34,063 bases of DNA from Candidatus Scalindua sp. (GTDB lineage Bacteria; Planctomycetota; Brocadiia; Brocadiales; Scalinduaceae): the NCBI GenBank assembly GCA_024654465.1, contig JANLHC010000184.1:1-34063 (forward strand), in the 5' to 3' direction. This document shows positions 24,024 to 32,426 of the stretch, piece by piece (the first letter of the stretch is position 1; each line of letters starts with the position of its first letter). The position numbers and the translations under genes were made by a program. Below the pieces are notes generated by a model, which worked only from the letters and a program-made list of their open reading frames with translations, was not told where the DNA came from and ran no database searches.

Positions 24024-25679
24024 TTGCGTAGCGATACTATTACGTGTGGGATAGAAAGATCACCGGCAAGGGCACTGCTTTATGCAACCGGACTGACCAA
24101 GGAAAGCATGAGTAAGCCGTTTATAGGCATTGCCAGCAGTTTTACAGACTTGATCCCGGGTCACACACACATGAGAAAGCTGGAAAGGGATATAGAGAAA
24201 GGCATACATGCGGCAGGAGGAGTCAGCTTCATATTTGGCGTACCCGGTATTTGTGACGGCATTGCCATGGGGCATAAAGGGATGAGTTACTCCCTTTCAT
24301 CAAGAGAATTAATTGCCGATTTAATAGAAACGGTCACGAATGCACACTGCCTGGATGGACTGATATTACTAACTAATTGCGACAAAATTACTCCGGGTAT
24401 GCTTATGGGTGCGGCAAGAATAGACGTCCCTGCTATTGCAGTAACAGGCGGACCCATGATTTCAGGACGCCGTAACATGAAAAAACTTTCTCTGGTTCGT
24501 GATACTTTTGAGGCCGTCGGTAGAAAACAAAAAGGTGAAATAACTGAGGAAGAGCTTGAATCCCTTGAGAAAGAAGCATGTCCCGGGCCCGGATCATGTC
24601 AGGGATTATATACGGCAAACACAATGGCCTGTGTAACGGAAGCGTTGGGAATGTCGTTACCCGGATGTGCCGCATCCCTGGCAATCTCTGCGGAAAAAGA
24701 GAGGATTGCCTATAAAAGTGGCGAAAGAGTAGTTGAGTTAGTTAGAAAAGAGATAACCACTAGAAAAATTATGACACGTGAGGCTTTTGATAATGCCATC
24801 CTGATTGATATGACACTTGGAGGCTCGACAAATACGTGCCTCCATATTCCTGCAATAGCCCACGAAGTCGGCATCGACATAGAACTGGATCGATTTGATG
24901 AAATCAGCAGAAAAGTACCGCAGATAACAAATCTAAGGCCCGGTGGAGAACACTTTATGGAAGACCTTTTCTATGCGGGTGGTATTCCGGCAGTAATGAA
25001 AAGGCTTGAAGACGACATTAATGATTGCGCGACCGTCAGCGGTTTCAGTACAAAAGAAATAGCAAAACAGGCAATTGTCTATGATGATGATATTATACGA
25101 ACAAAAGATAACGCCTATAGCAAGGAAGGCGGCATTGCAGTACTTCATGGAAATATAGCGCTGGATGGCGCCGTAATCAAGCAAAGCGCGCTATCTGACG
25201 ATATGATGTTTTTCAAAGGCCCTGCAAAGGTCTTCGGAAGTGAAGAAGACGCGATGAAGGCTATCATGGATAAAAAGATTTCTAAGGGGTCGGTGATGAT
25301 TATCAGATACGAAGGCCCTCGTGGCGGTCCCGGGATGAGGGAAATGTTGTCTCCCACTGCCGCACTTGTTGGAATGGGCCTGGACAATTCTGTTGCCTTG
25401 ATAACAGATGGACGTTTTTCCGGTGGTACAAGAGGTCCATGCATAGGACATGTCTCCCCCGAAGCAATGGTAGGCGGCGCGCTAGCCTTGGTAGAAGACG
25501 ATGATGAGATAGTCATTGACATTCCAAAACGCAAATTATATGCTGTTGTATCAGATTCCTTGTTTGATAGCCGCAGGGAGAAATGGACACCTCCTCCGTT
25601 AGCGGTTACCAGTGGATGTCTCGTCAGATACGCTAAAAACGTAACATCAGCTGACAAGGGAGCAGTTCTTCAGGACTAG
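24024..25679 (+). CDS. ilvD: Dihydroxy-acid dehydratase
   Basis: A 551-residue iron-sulfur enzyme that dehydrates dihydroxyisovalerate and dihydroxymethylvalerate in valine, isoleucine and leucine synthesis. Family motifs run in order: [38 protein letters not shown] with Cys119, [17 protein letters not shown] with Cys192, and [19 protein letters not shown] near the C-terminus. Cys77, Cys119 and Cys192 are candidate cluster ligands. The start is TTG at 24024, with AAAGGA 7 nt upstream; the protein start [21 protein letters not shown] fits the family. It has its own strong promoter. The ilvN-ilvC-leuA genes lie further downstream on the same strand, separated by a tRNA and other genes. Confidence 0.96.
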   Translation: MRSDTITCGIERSPARALLYATGLTKESMSKPFIGIASSFTDLIPGHTHMRKLERDIEKGIHAAGGVSFIFGVPGICDGIAMGHKGMSYSLSSRELIADLIETVTNAHCLDGLILLTNCDKITPGMLMGAARIDVPAIAVTGGPMISGRRNMKKLSLVRDTFEAVGRKQKGEITEEELESLEKEACPGPGSCQGLYTANTMACVTEALGMSLPGCAASLAISAEKERIAYKSGERVVELVRKEITTRKIMTREAFDNAILIDMTLGGSTNTCLHIPAIAHEVGIDIELDRFDEISRKVPQITNLRPGGEHFMEDLFYAGGIPAVMKRLEDDINDCATVSGFSTKEIAKQAIVYDDDIIRTKDNAYSKEGGIAVLHGNIALDGAVIKQSALSDDMMFFKGPAKVFGSEEDAMKAIMDKKISKGSVMIIRYEGPRGGPGMREMLSPTAALVGMGLDNSVALITDGRFSGGTRGPCIGHVSPEAMVGGALALVEDDDEIVIDIPKRKLYAVVSDSLFDSRREKWTPPPLAVTSGCLVRYAKNVTSADKGAVLQD

Positions 25680-25733
25680 CGGGTAAAATTGGTTTCTGGC
25701 AAAAAAAGGGCTGCAAGTTTTCTTTGCGCATAT

Positions 25734-25807
25734 TACCCGGTAGTGTAATGGCAACACTAGAGATTTTGATTCTCTCATTGGAGGTTCGAGTCCTCCCCGG
25801 GTAACCA
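25734..25807 (+). tRNA. tRNA-Gln (anticodon UUG)
   Basis: Acceptor TACCCGG (25734-25740) pairs with CCGGGTA (25797-25803), followed by discriminator A and an encoded CCA. The D-arm is GTGT/ACAC. The anticodon stem AGAGA/TCTCT encloses the 7-nt loop TTTTGAT, giving anticodon TTG. The T-arm is GGAGG-TTCGAGT-CCTCC. Anticodon UUG reads glutamine CAA (and CAG by wobble). It lies 54 nt after ilvD on the same strand and could be cotranscribed with it. Confidence 0.96.
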
Positions 25808-25852
25808 CCTAAGATAAGAATGAGAAATATCCATCATCTCAAGATATTACCT

Positions 25853-25880
25853 TTGACATTACGTATTAATGATATAGAAT
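25853..25880 (+). promoter_or_regulatory. Promoter between tRNA-Gln and the radical SAM gene
   Basis: TTGACA (25853-25858), 16-nt spacer, TAGAAT (25875-25880). A perfect -35 and 5 of 6 at -10. Transcription from here would meet a terminator-like hairpin about 15 nt later, before the gene at 25965. Confidence 0.55.
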
Positions 25881-25898
25881 AAGACATCCTGATATTTA

Positions 25899-25931
25899 AA
25901 GAAGAGCTTCGCTTTTTCTTGCTATTTTTTT
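25899..25931 (+). terminator. Intrinsic terminator-like hairpin upstream of the radical SAM gene
   Basis: AAGAAGAGC (25899-25907), loop TTC, GCTTTTTCTT (25911-25920), with one bulge and one G.U pair, followed closely by a T7 run (25925-25931). The T-run is itself enclosed by GCTAT and ATAGC. It may end transcripts from ilvD/tRNA-Gln or act as a leader attenuator. Confidence 0.5.
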
Positions 25932-25964
25932 ATAGCATAAAAATATTAGTGAAATACCAACATT

Positions 25965-27446
25965 ATGAATGTATTACTGATATATCCTGAATTCCCTGAT
26001 ACGTTTTGGAGTTTCAAACACGCACTCAAGTTCATACGTAAAAAGGCATCATTCCCGCCACTTGGGCTACTGACTGTAGCTGCAATGCTCCCGAAAGAGT
26101 GGACAATACGCTTAGTAGACGTCAATGTAACAAAACTCACGGATAAAGATCTGAAATGGGCGGATTATGCGTTCTTCAGTAGCATGGTTGTTCAACGAAA
26201 ATCTGCTTATCAACTCATCGAAAGGTGCAAAGAAGCAGGCGTTAAAATTGTTGCCGGAGGCCCACTGTTTACAAGTGAGCATGAACAATTTAAGGATGTC
26301 GACCATTTTGTACTCAATGAAGCAGAACTAACCTTACCCTCTTTCCTGGAAGATCTGAAAAACGGTTGTGCCAAGCCGGTATATAAAACTCCTGAGTTTG
26401 CGGACATTCGAGAAACCCCTGCCCCTTTATGGGAATTAGCCGATTTGAAAAAATATGCCTCTATGAGCATACAGTACACAAGAGGTTGTCCATACCAATG
26501 CGAGTTTTGCGACGTAACTGCTCTATTTGGGCGCCGTACACGAACCAAGGAAACAGTCCAAATCATTACCGAACTCGACACGTTCTACAATCAGGGGTGG
26601 CGTGGAAATGTATTCTTCGTTGATGACAATCTTATCGGGAACAGAAGAAGTCTCAAGAAAGATTTGCTGCCGGAATTAATCAAATGGCAAAGTAATCACA
26701 CGGGAATAACATTTAACACTGAAGTATCCATCAACCTGGCCAAAGATGAAGTATTGTTGCAGATGCTGTTCGAAGCAGGATTCAACACAGTATTTGTCGG
26801 CATCGAGACACCTGACACAGACAGCTTGGCAGAGTGTGGTAAATCACAGAACAAAGACCGGGATTTAGCCGAAGACGTACGAATTATTCAGCGAGCCGGA
26901 CTACAGGTACAGGCAGGCTTCATTGTCGGTTTTGATAATGATACGCCATCCATCTTTCAGAGACAGATTGATTTTATCCAAAAAACCGGAATTGTTACGG
27001 CAATGGTAGGTCTGCTTCAGGCTCCGACTGGAACAAGACTGTATGAACGACTAAAGAAAGAAGGACGACTGCTCGGACGAATGACTGGAGACAATGCAGA
27101 CGGTTCAACAAATATAATTCCCAACAACATGGATGCGGACACATGTCGAGAGGGATATAAGACAATATTGAAGCACATATATTCCCCTGAAAATTATTAT
27201 AAACGAATTATGACACTCTTCAAAGAATACAAGTCTCCAAAATTCAAGGGTACAATTAAAATCGAACATTGCGTAGCATTGCTTAGTTCCATTTACCACC
27301 TTGGTATCCTGGGTAAAGAACGTGTCCAATTCTGGCATCTGCTATTCTGGACAGGACTTCACCGTCGAGAGCTTTTTCCTCTAGCCGTTACCCTTGCAAT
27401 CTATGGCTACCATTTTCGTAAAGTTAGTCAACTACACATCCTTTAA
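25965..27446 (+). CDS. B12-binding-type radical SAM protein (DUF4070/HpnP-like)
   Basis: A 493-residue protein. An N-terminal Rossmann-like cobalamin-binding-type domain (about 1-135; MNVLLIYPEFPDTFW, KIVAGGPLFTSEHE) lacks the DxHxxG motif for lower-axial His. The radical SAM domain follows with Cys175, Cys179 and Cys182 (RGCPYQCEFCDVTALFGRR), then GWRGNVFFVDDNLIGN (about 214-229), a hallmark of the DUF4070 group that includes the hopanoid C2-methylase HpnP. The C-terminal DUF4070-like region ends with a hydrophobic stretch (FPLAVTLAIYGYHF). Membership in the group is clear. The substrate is not: most relatives are uncharacterised, and no hopanoid genes are nearby. It is probably transcribed alone from the promoter at 25853. 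No clear ribosome-binding site precedes the ATG. Confidence 0.83.
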   Translation: MNVLLIYPEFPDTFWSFKHALKFIRKKASFPPLGLLTVAAMLPKEWTIRLVDVNVTKLTDKDLKWADYAFFSSMVVQRKSAYQLIERCKEAGVKIVAGGPLFTSEHEQFKDVDHFVLNEAELTLPSFLEDLKNGCAKPVYKTPEFADIRETPAPLWELADLKKYASMSIQYTRGCPYQCEFCDVTALFGRRTRTKETVQIITELDTFYNQGWRGNVFFVDDNLIGNRRSLKKDLLPELIKWQSNHTGITFNTEVSINLAKDEVLLQMLFEAGFNTVFVGIETPDTDSLAECGKSQNKDRDLAEDVRIIQRAGLQVQAGFIVGFDNDTPSIFQRQIDFIQKTGIVTAMVGLLQAPTGTRLYERLKKEGRLLGRMTGDNADGSTNIIPNNMDADTCREGYKTILKHIYSPENYYKRIMTLFKEYKSPKFKGTIKIEHCVALLSSIYHLGILGKERVQFWHLLFWTGLHRRELFPLAVTLAIYGYHFRKVSQLHIL

Positions 27447-27729
27447 CAAACCACAGTACAAGTAAAATCTATTCTGCTGTTTCTGATACCCTTCAGAAAA
27501 AACAGGTATTGACAGACTATTAGTTAAACATGTCAAGAAACCAACCATCTACACAAATATTTAATGCCTGATTTACCATCCGGTTCTATAGCCACATCCA
27601 AACTTGAAGAATATTTAAGTGGTCTAAATCAAATCAAAGAGCTTTAAATTAAAAGCATGGTTTTATACAACTACTTTAGTTCACTTTAAACATCAGATAC
27701 TTTTAACTTTTTATGATATGGGTTTTTGT

Positions 27730-27758
27730 TTGACTCTATAAAATACGTGTGCTAGTAT
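27730..27758 (+). promoter_or_regulatory. Candidate promoter in the spacer before larC
   Basis: TTGACT (27730-27735), 17-nt spacer, TAGTAT (27753-27758). It lies about 290 nt upstream of larC, leaving a long leader that contains the inverted repeat at 27921. Confidence 0.35.
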
Positions 27759-27920
27759 TTTTAATTGGTTATTTCAATAACATTATACAACAAAAGAACT
27801 TGTTAAAATCTATCGCACTATAAAACTCACAGAGAAAACTGGATTTGCCAGGGTAAAAAATGGCTTTTACCATGCTGCTTTTCAATACAAGTTAGGTCGC
27901 TATCGCGACAAAGGACTATC

Positions 27921-27985
27921 CTTCGACTCCGCTCAGATGACGTCACACTGAGCGGAGTCGAAGTGTTATCAACATTGAATTTCCT
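27921..27985. repeat. Interspersed palindromic repeat, copy A (perfect 15-bp arms)
   Basis: CTTCGACTCCGCTCA (27921-27935) and TGAGCGGAGTCGAAG (27949-27963) are perfect inverted arms around a centre with the palindrome TGACGTCA. The right flank (ATCAACATTGAATTTCCT) also matches copy B at 32269-32360, so the mobile or duplicated unit is larger than the hairpin. Confidence 0.75.
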
Positions 27986-28046
27986 ATGCATAAATTTATT
28001 ACTTTTTTCTTCATTCGCGCCTGCTGTGAATAGAATATTATAAACT

Positions 28047-29243
28047 ATGAAGATCGTGTATTTTGACTGTTTCTCCGGCGCCAGTGGTGATATGATCCTG
28101 GGGGCTCTCATAGATGCCGGGTTCAACCAGAAAGAACTTACTGAAGAACTCAAAAAACTGGGCATAAACAACTATGAACTTAGTTCAAGAAAAGTACTTA
28201 GATCTGCAATAACCGGAACAAAATTCGACGTATTGATAAAAGAAGATACAGCAAACGATGAACACCACAGAAGAAGAACTCTCAAAGATATATCCACGCT
28301 CATTAATGAAAGCTCACTGAGTGAAAGTATAAAAAGAGACAGCATTAGAATTTTTGAAAATCTTGCAAATGCAGAAGCAAAGGTGCATAACACGTTACCG
28401 GAAGAAGTTCATTTTCACGAAGTAGGTGCTATTGATTCCATTGTAGACATAGTTGGAGCCGTTATCGCCTTTGATCGCCTTAAGATTGAGAATATATACT
28501 TTTCGCCAATAAGGACCGGAACCGGGTTTGTGAAATGTCATCATGGGCAGTTTCCAGTCCCTGCACCAGCAACTATAGAAATATTAAAAGGGCAGCACGT
28601 GATAGGCACAAATATACAACGCGAACTTACAACGCCCACCGGAGCCGCTATCCTGACCACTTTAGGTGTAAGCGTCGAAATGTGCCCCGAGATCACATTA
28701 CATCAAATCGGATATGGCGCCGGTAGTCATGAAATCCCGCAAATTCCTAATCTCCTGAGAGTAATGATTGGTGAAACAGTAACAGTAACTGAACAAGATG
28801 AAGCATGGATGTTAGAGACAAACATTGATGATATGCCTGGAGAACATTTTGGTTACTTACTGGAAAAGATATTAGATGCTGGAGCGCTGGATGGTTTTTT
28901 AACACCGGTGCAGATGAAAAAGTCGCGTCCCGGAACTCTCATCAGCGTTCTTGTAGATGATGTACACCTGTCAAAAGTGGAGAGGATAATATTCGAGCAG
29001 TCTACAACATTTGGTATCAGAAAGTACAAGGTAAACCGTAAGAAATTAAACAGAAAATTTATAGACGTAAAAACCGAATATGGCATGATTAAAGTAAAGA
29101 TCGGCATGTTGAACGGATGCGTAAAAAATATTACTCCGGAACACGAAGATTGCAGGAAAATTGCTGATGCAAAAGAGCTTCCGTTGAAACTGGTATATAA
29201 TGCGGCCATAAATGCGGCCCAGTTAATTAAAGATAAAACCTGA
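28047..29243 (+). CDS. larC: Nickel-pincer cofactor biosynthesis protein LarC
   Basis: A 398-residue protein of the LarC (DUF111) family: a CTP-dependent nickel insertase that completes the nickel-pincer nucleotide cofactor of lactate racemase and related LarA enzymes. It begins MKIVYFDCFSGASGDMILGA, the family signature. EVHFHEVGAIDSIVDIVGA (about 120-138) and TTPTGAAIL (about 197-205) follow, and the C-terminal half has ETNIDDMPGE and MKKSRPGTLISVL. It is one continuous frame, unlike Lactobacillus larC1/larC2, which needs ribosomal frameshifting. larA, larB and larE are not adjacent. A stretch of His residues (DEHHRRR at about 71-77) may be the remains of the His-rich linker. No clear ribosome-binding site at the ATG. 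Confidence 0.92.
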   Translation: MKIVYFDCFSGASGDMILGALIDAGFNQKELTEELKKLGINNYELSSRKVLRSAITGTKFDVLIKEDTANDEHHRRRTLKDISTLINESSLSESIKRDSIRIFENLANAEAKVHNTLPEEVHFHEVGAIDSIVDIVGAVIAFDRLKIENIYFSPIRTGTGFVKCHHGQFPVPAPATIEILKGQHVIGTNIQRELTTPTGAAILTTLGVSVEMCPEITLHQIGYGAGSHEIPQIPNLLRVMIGETVTVTEQDEAWMLETNIDDMPGEHFGYLLEKILDAGALDGFLTPVQMKKSRPGTLISVLVDDVHLSKVERIIFEQSTTFGIRKYKVNRKKLNRKFIDVKTEYGMIKVKIGMLNGCVKNITPEHEDCRKIADAKELPLKLVYNAAINAAQLIKDKT

Positions 29244-29256
29244 AATAATTGTAGAA

Positions 29257-29301
29257 TTCAAGGTATCTATTAAAAACCTTGAAAGTTTTGCGTATGCAAA
29301 A
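29257..29301 (+). other. Two adjacent hairpins between larC and ilvN
   Basis: TTCAAGGT/ACCTTGAA (29257-29264 with 29276-29283, 11-nt loop) is followed by TTTTGC-GTAT-GCAAAA (29286-29301). Neither ends in a T-run. They may slow or process the transcript ahead of ilvN, or be chance AT-rich structure. Confidence 0.35.
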
Positions 29302-29336
29302 GTAAAAAGTTAGCGACTGAAAGGAGCTAAATTCTC

Positions 29337-29816
29337 ATGAAACACGTAATATCTGTTCTGGTTGAGAATAAGGTCGGCGTACTGTCACGAATCACCGGGC
29401 TATTCAGTGGAAGAGGTTTTAATATTGAAAGTCTGGCTGTTGGCGAAACTGAAAGCAAAGCAATATCCAGAATGACCATAGTAGTTAGTGGTGACGAGTC
29501 AATATTAGAACAGGTTCGAAAACAATTAGGCAAGGTCATCGACACAATTAAGGTAATAGATTTTACTGGCACTGATTATGTTGAACGTAACCTGATGCTC
29601 ATTAAGGTAAGCGCTGTCCCTGGTAAGAGAGGTGAAATCATTGAATTGGTTGACATCTTTAGAGGAAAGATAATCGACGTTGGGCCAAAAGACATGGTCA
29701 TTGAAATTTCAGGCCCTGAAGACAGACTTGAAGCAGTGCTGGATCTGCTACGGCCACACGGCATAAAGGAAGTTGCGCGTACCGGCAGGATCGCCATGAA
29801 CCGTGGGCCAAAATAG
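29337..29816 (+). CDS. ilvN: Acetolactate synthase regulatory (small) subunit
   Basis: A 159-residue protein with an N-terminal ACT domain (KHVISVLVENKVGVLSRI, SGRGFNIESLAVG, about residues 2-75) and a C-terminal regulatory domain (KVSAVPGKRGEIIELV). It binds the catalytic subunit IlvB and gives valine feedback inhibition in the first common step of branched-chain amino acid synthesis. AAGGAG lies 10 nt before the ATG. The usual upstream partner ilvB is absent, and pyrC follows after 24 nt before ilvC, so the normal ilvB-ilvN-ilvC order has been broken up. Confidence 0.94.
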   Translation: MKHVISVLVENKVGVLSRITGLFSGRGFNIESLAVGETESKAISRMTIVVSGDESILEQVRKQLGKVIDTIKVIDFTGTDYVERNLMLIKVSAVPGKRGEIIELVDIFRGKIIDVGPKDMVIEISGPEDRLEAVLDLLRPHGIKEVARTGRIAMNRGPK

Positions 29817-29840
29817 AATTTTTAATACGAAGTTTAAGTA

Positions 29841-31163
29841 ATGACTAATTATAAAAAAATTTTAATCAAAAACGGTACTGTTTATAATGTTCCAAACAAA
29901 AAAACAGGCGTATTTGATGTTTTGATCAGTAACTCCAAGATTGAGAAAATCAGTAAAAATATTAGAGATAAAGAGGCTTTAGTCGTAGATGCTAAGGATA
30001 AAATCGTAGTTCCCGGACTTGTAGATGTACATGTTCATTTCAGACAACCGGGGCAAGAGCACAAGGAAGATCTTTATTCTGGTTCACGGGCAGCTGCAGC
30101 GGGTGGTTTTACCACTGTAATAGCAGAACCAAATACGAATCCCCCGATTGATACTCCGTCACGGCTTGTTCAGCTTCTTAAAATTGCAAAAAAAGAGAGT
30201 ATAGTTAATTATTATTCAAAATCAGCTACTACAATAGGGCTGAATGGAAATAGATTAGTTGATGTTGGCAAATTGAAAGCGGCTGGTGCGAGGGCGATCT
30301 CTGATGATGGTCACCCTATCTCCGGAGAAAGATTAATGCTTAATGCACTAAAAAAAGGCAAAGAATGTAATATGCTGGTTAATCCTCATTGTGAAGAATC
30401 ACCGTTATATCGCAAGAGGCAAAACGAGAAAAGAAAAAATCTACGGAATTTCTCTGATTCTGTTACGAGTCGCCCGTACGAGGCTGAAGCTAATTTTGTT
30501 ATGCGTGATATTAGACTGGCAGAAAAGACAGGTGCCAGGATTCATATTTCCCATGTTAGCCTTGCTCAATCTGTATCAGAAATTGCTAAAGCAAAAAAAA
30601 GAGGTGTGAAAATAACCGCCGAAGCAGCGCCACATCATCTTTTATTAAGCGAAGAAGCAGTAAGTGAAATTGGTACAAACGCTAAAGTCAACCCACCTTT
30701 AAGATCGAAAGCGGATGTTAAAGCGGTACAACGGGGATTAGCTGACGGCACTATTGACATTATTGCCAGTGATCACGCACCACATTCGGCAAAAGATAAA
30801 AATTTGCCTTTTAATAAGGCTGCTTTTGGGCTTATCGGTTTAGAAACAACTTTAGGACTGGTGCTAACACACCTGGTTCGTCCCGGTATTTTAACACTGA
30901 AACAGGCAATAGAACAGATGACTATTTTACCAGCTAAAATCTTTAATCTGGATAAATCCGGAATTGGTAGCCTGACTCCGGGCACTAAAGCGAACATAAC
31001 GGTAATTGATTTGAAAAAGAGATGGAAAGTAGATGTTAACAAATTTTATTCGAAGGCGAGAAACTGTCCATTTAACGGGTGGAAGCTTCAGGGAAAAGCA
31101 ATAATGACAATAGTCGGAAACAGGATTGTCATGAAAGACGGTAAGATAATAGAAAATATTTAA
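29841..31163 (+). CDS. pyrC: Dihydroorotase (class I)
   Basis: A 440-residue zinc amidohydrolase that cyclises carbamoyl aspartate to dihydroorotate in pyrimidine synthesis. The metal motif VDVHVHFRQPGQEHKED (61-77; His64 and His66) is followed by AISDDGHPI (catalytic Asp region), NPHCEE, HISHVSLAQ, AEAAPHHL and IASDHAPHS in the right order. Length is typical of the 430-residue class I enzymes often found beside pyrB. Here there is no pyrB; it sits between ilvN and ilvC and is probably cotranscribed with ilvN. The ribosome-binding site is weak. After the stop a T8 run (31190-31197) lacks a strong preceding stem. Confidence 0.93.
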   Translation: MTNYKKILIKNGTVYNVPNKKTGVFDVLISNSKIEKISKNIRDKEALVVDAKDKIVVPGLVDVHVHFRQPGQEHKEDLYSGSRAAAAGGFTTVIAEPNTNPPIDTPSRLVQLLKIAKKESIVNYYSKSATTIGLNGNRLVDVGKLKAAGARAISDDGHPISGERLMLNALKKGKECNMLVNPHCEESPLYRKRQNEKRKNLRNFSDSVTSRPYEAEANFVMRDIRLAEKTGARIHISHVSLAQSVSEIAKAKKRGVKITAEAAPHHLLLSEEAVSEIGTNAKVNPPLRSKADVKAVQRGLADGTIDIIASDHAPHSAKDKNLPFNKAAFGLIGLETTLGLVLTHLVRPGILTLKQAIEQMTILPAKIFNLDKSGIGSLTPGTKANITVIDLKKRWKVDVNKFYSKARNCPFNGWKLQGKAIMTIVGNRIVMKDGKIIENI

Positions 31164-31202
31164 TTTACACATTAACGGTAGTGAAGAAATTTTTTTTGCT
31201 CG

Positions 31203-31265
31203 ATGGATTGTTATGCGAGTAGGTTTCCACCTCCATTAATACTTCTAATTATAGAAAGGAATGAC
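31203..31265 (+). promoter_or_regulatory. In-frame upstream stretch of ilvC rich in branched-chain codons
   Basis: The ilvC frame stays open upstream to an ATG at 31203. Just before the ilvC ribosome-binding site are six consecutive Leu/Ile codons (Leu-Ile-Leu-Leu-Ile-Ile, 31236-31253). The ATG at 31203 has no ribosome-binding site and the extension is not family-like, so this is listed as a possible leader-peptide-like element, not as part of the enzyme. Confidence 0.25.
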
Positions 31266-32261
31266 ATGACAAAACTTTATTCAGATAAAGACGCTAATAT
31301 CACACCACTTAAAGGTAAAAAGATTTCAATCATCGGCTACGGCAGCCAGGGACATGCCCATGCGCAAAATCTCCGTGAAAGCGGCCTTAACGTCATAGTT
31401 GGCCAGAGAAAGGATTCTCCAAATTACACTTTAGCAGTTAAGCATGGTTTTAAACCTGTGCCTGCAGACAAAGCTACGCAACAGGGTGATCTGATTGCGA
31501 TATTAATGCCTGATGAAGTACAGGGAGACGTCTACAAAGCAGAGATTGAACCTCATTTAAAAAAAGGCAAAACACTTCTATTCTCACATGGATTCAACAT
31601 ACATTTTGGCCAGATTGTCCCGCCAAAAGATATTGATGTAATCATGGTGGCACCAAAAGGACCTGGACATCTGGTAAGAAGTGAATATGAGAAAGGCGGA
31701 GGTGTACCGTGTTTAATGGCCATCCATCAAAACACTTCAAAGAACGCAGACAAAATCGCCTTAGCATACGCCGGGGGTATTGGAGGCGGAAGAGGTGGAA
31801 TTCTGGAGACAACTTTCGCCGAAGAGACAGAAACTGATCTTTTTGGTGAACAGGCAGTTTTGTGCGGCGGAGCTTCTGCTCTGGTTAAAGCGGGATTCGA
31901 AACACTTGTCGAAGCAGGATACCAACCGGAACTGGCATATTTCGAATGTATGCATGAACTGAAACTCATTGTAGACCTCTTCTACCAGGGAGGCCTGACA
32001 TACATGAGACATTCCATCAGTAATACTGCGGAGTTTGGAGACGTAACAAGAGGACCGAGAATAGTTACTGAGGAAACAAAGAAAGAAATGAAGAAAATAC
32101 TTTCTGAGATACAGGACGGCAAATTTGCTAAAGAATGGATTCTAGAAAACAAAGCCGGTCGTCCAATGTTTAATGCGCTTGTCGCAAAAGACAAGGAGCA
32201 TCAGATAGAAAAGGTTGGTGCAAAACTGCGCAAACTCATGAAATGGATAGATTCAAAATAA
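31266..32261 (+). CDS. ilvC: Ketol-acid reductoisomerase
   Basis: A 331-residue class I enzyme that isomerises and reduces acetolactate and acetohydroxybutyrate in valine and isoleucine synthesis, using NADPH and Mg2+. The nucleotide loop [13 protein letters not shown] (24-36) is followed by GQRKDS (47-52), which sets the cofactor preference; Arg48 and Ser51 favour [15 protein letters not shown] and [14 protein letters not shown] carry Lys and the Mg-binding Asp/Glu. The start at 31266 is fixed by AGAAAGGA 5 nt upstream and by the family N-terminus MTKLYSDKD; the open frame upstream is not used here. It is followed by a palindromic repeat, so leuA may need its own promoter. Confidence 0.95.
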   Translation: MTKLYSDKDANITPLKGKKISIIGYGSQGHAHAQNLRESGLNVIVGQRKDSPNYTLAVKHGFKPVPADKATQQGDLIAILMPDEVQGDVYKAEIEPHLKKGKTLLFSHGFNIHFGQIVPPKDIDVIMVAPKGPGHLVRSEYEKGGGVPCLMAIHQNTSKNADKIALAYAGGIGGGRGGILETTFAEETETDLFGEQAVLCGGASALVKAGFETLVEAGYQPELAYFECMHELKLIVDLFYQGGLTYMRHSISNTAEFGDVTRGPRIVTEETKKEMKKILSEIQDGKFAKEWILENKAGRPMFNALVAKDKEHQIEKVGAKLRKLMKWIDSK

Positions 32262-32268
32262 ATAGATT

Positions 32269-32360
32269 CCTCGACTCCGCTCGCCTGTCCGCCAGTCTGT
32301 TAGGTGGGGAATGACGTCACACTGAGCGGAGTATAAGTATAACCAACATTGAAATTCCTT
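32269..32360. repeat. Interspersed palindromic repeat, copy B, with internal extra segment
   Basis: CCTCGACTCCGCTCG on the left and ACTGAGCGGAGTATAAG on the right match copy A (27921-27985), including the block ATGACGTCACACTGAGCGG and the right flank CCAACATTGAAATTCCT. It carries about 27 extra bases in the centre (CCTGTCCGCCAGTCTG and following) that resemble the GC-rich repeat near 2285. Confidence 0.7.
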
Positions 32361-32426
32361 AACATTTAATTTAAGTAATAGCGTATAAAAACGCTTTTAC
32401 AATTATTTGCACCACAAAAGGTTTTT

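Larger units (their letters stand above)
27447..28046. other. 600-bp spacer without a recognisable gene
   Basis: AT-rich. It contains a promoter candidate at 27730-27758 and a perfect 15-bp inverted repeat at 27921-27963. The longest sensible plus-strand small frame, 27 codons at 27564-27647, has no ribosome-binding site or family resemblance. Length and the lone promoter leave room for an untranslated RNA, but no structure was recognised. Confidence 0.6.

Noticed and set aside
25145-25657. 170-codon minus-strand frame opposite ilvD
   Set aside because: Shadow of ilvD; no start signals and no recognisable domain.
27508-27540. TTGACA after the DUF4070 radical SAM gene
   Set aside because: No acceptable -10 box at 16-18 nt spacing.
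27564-27647. 27-codon plus-strand frame in the spacer before larC
   Set aside because: No ribosome-binding site and too short to judge; composition alone is not evidence.
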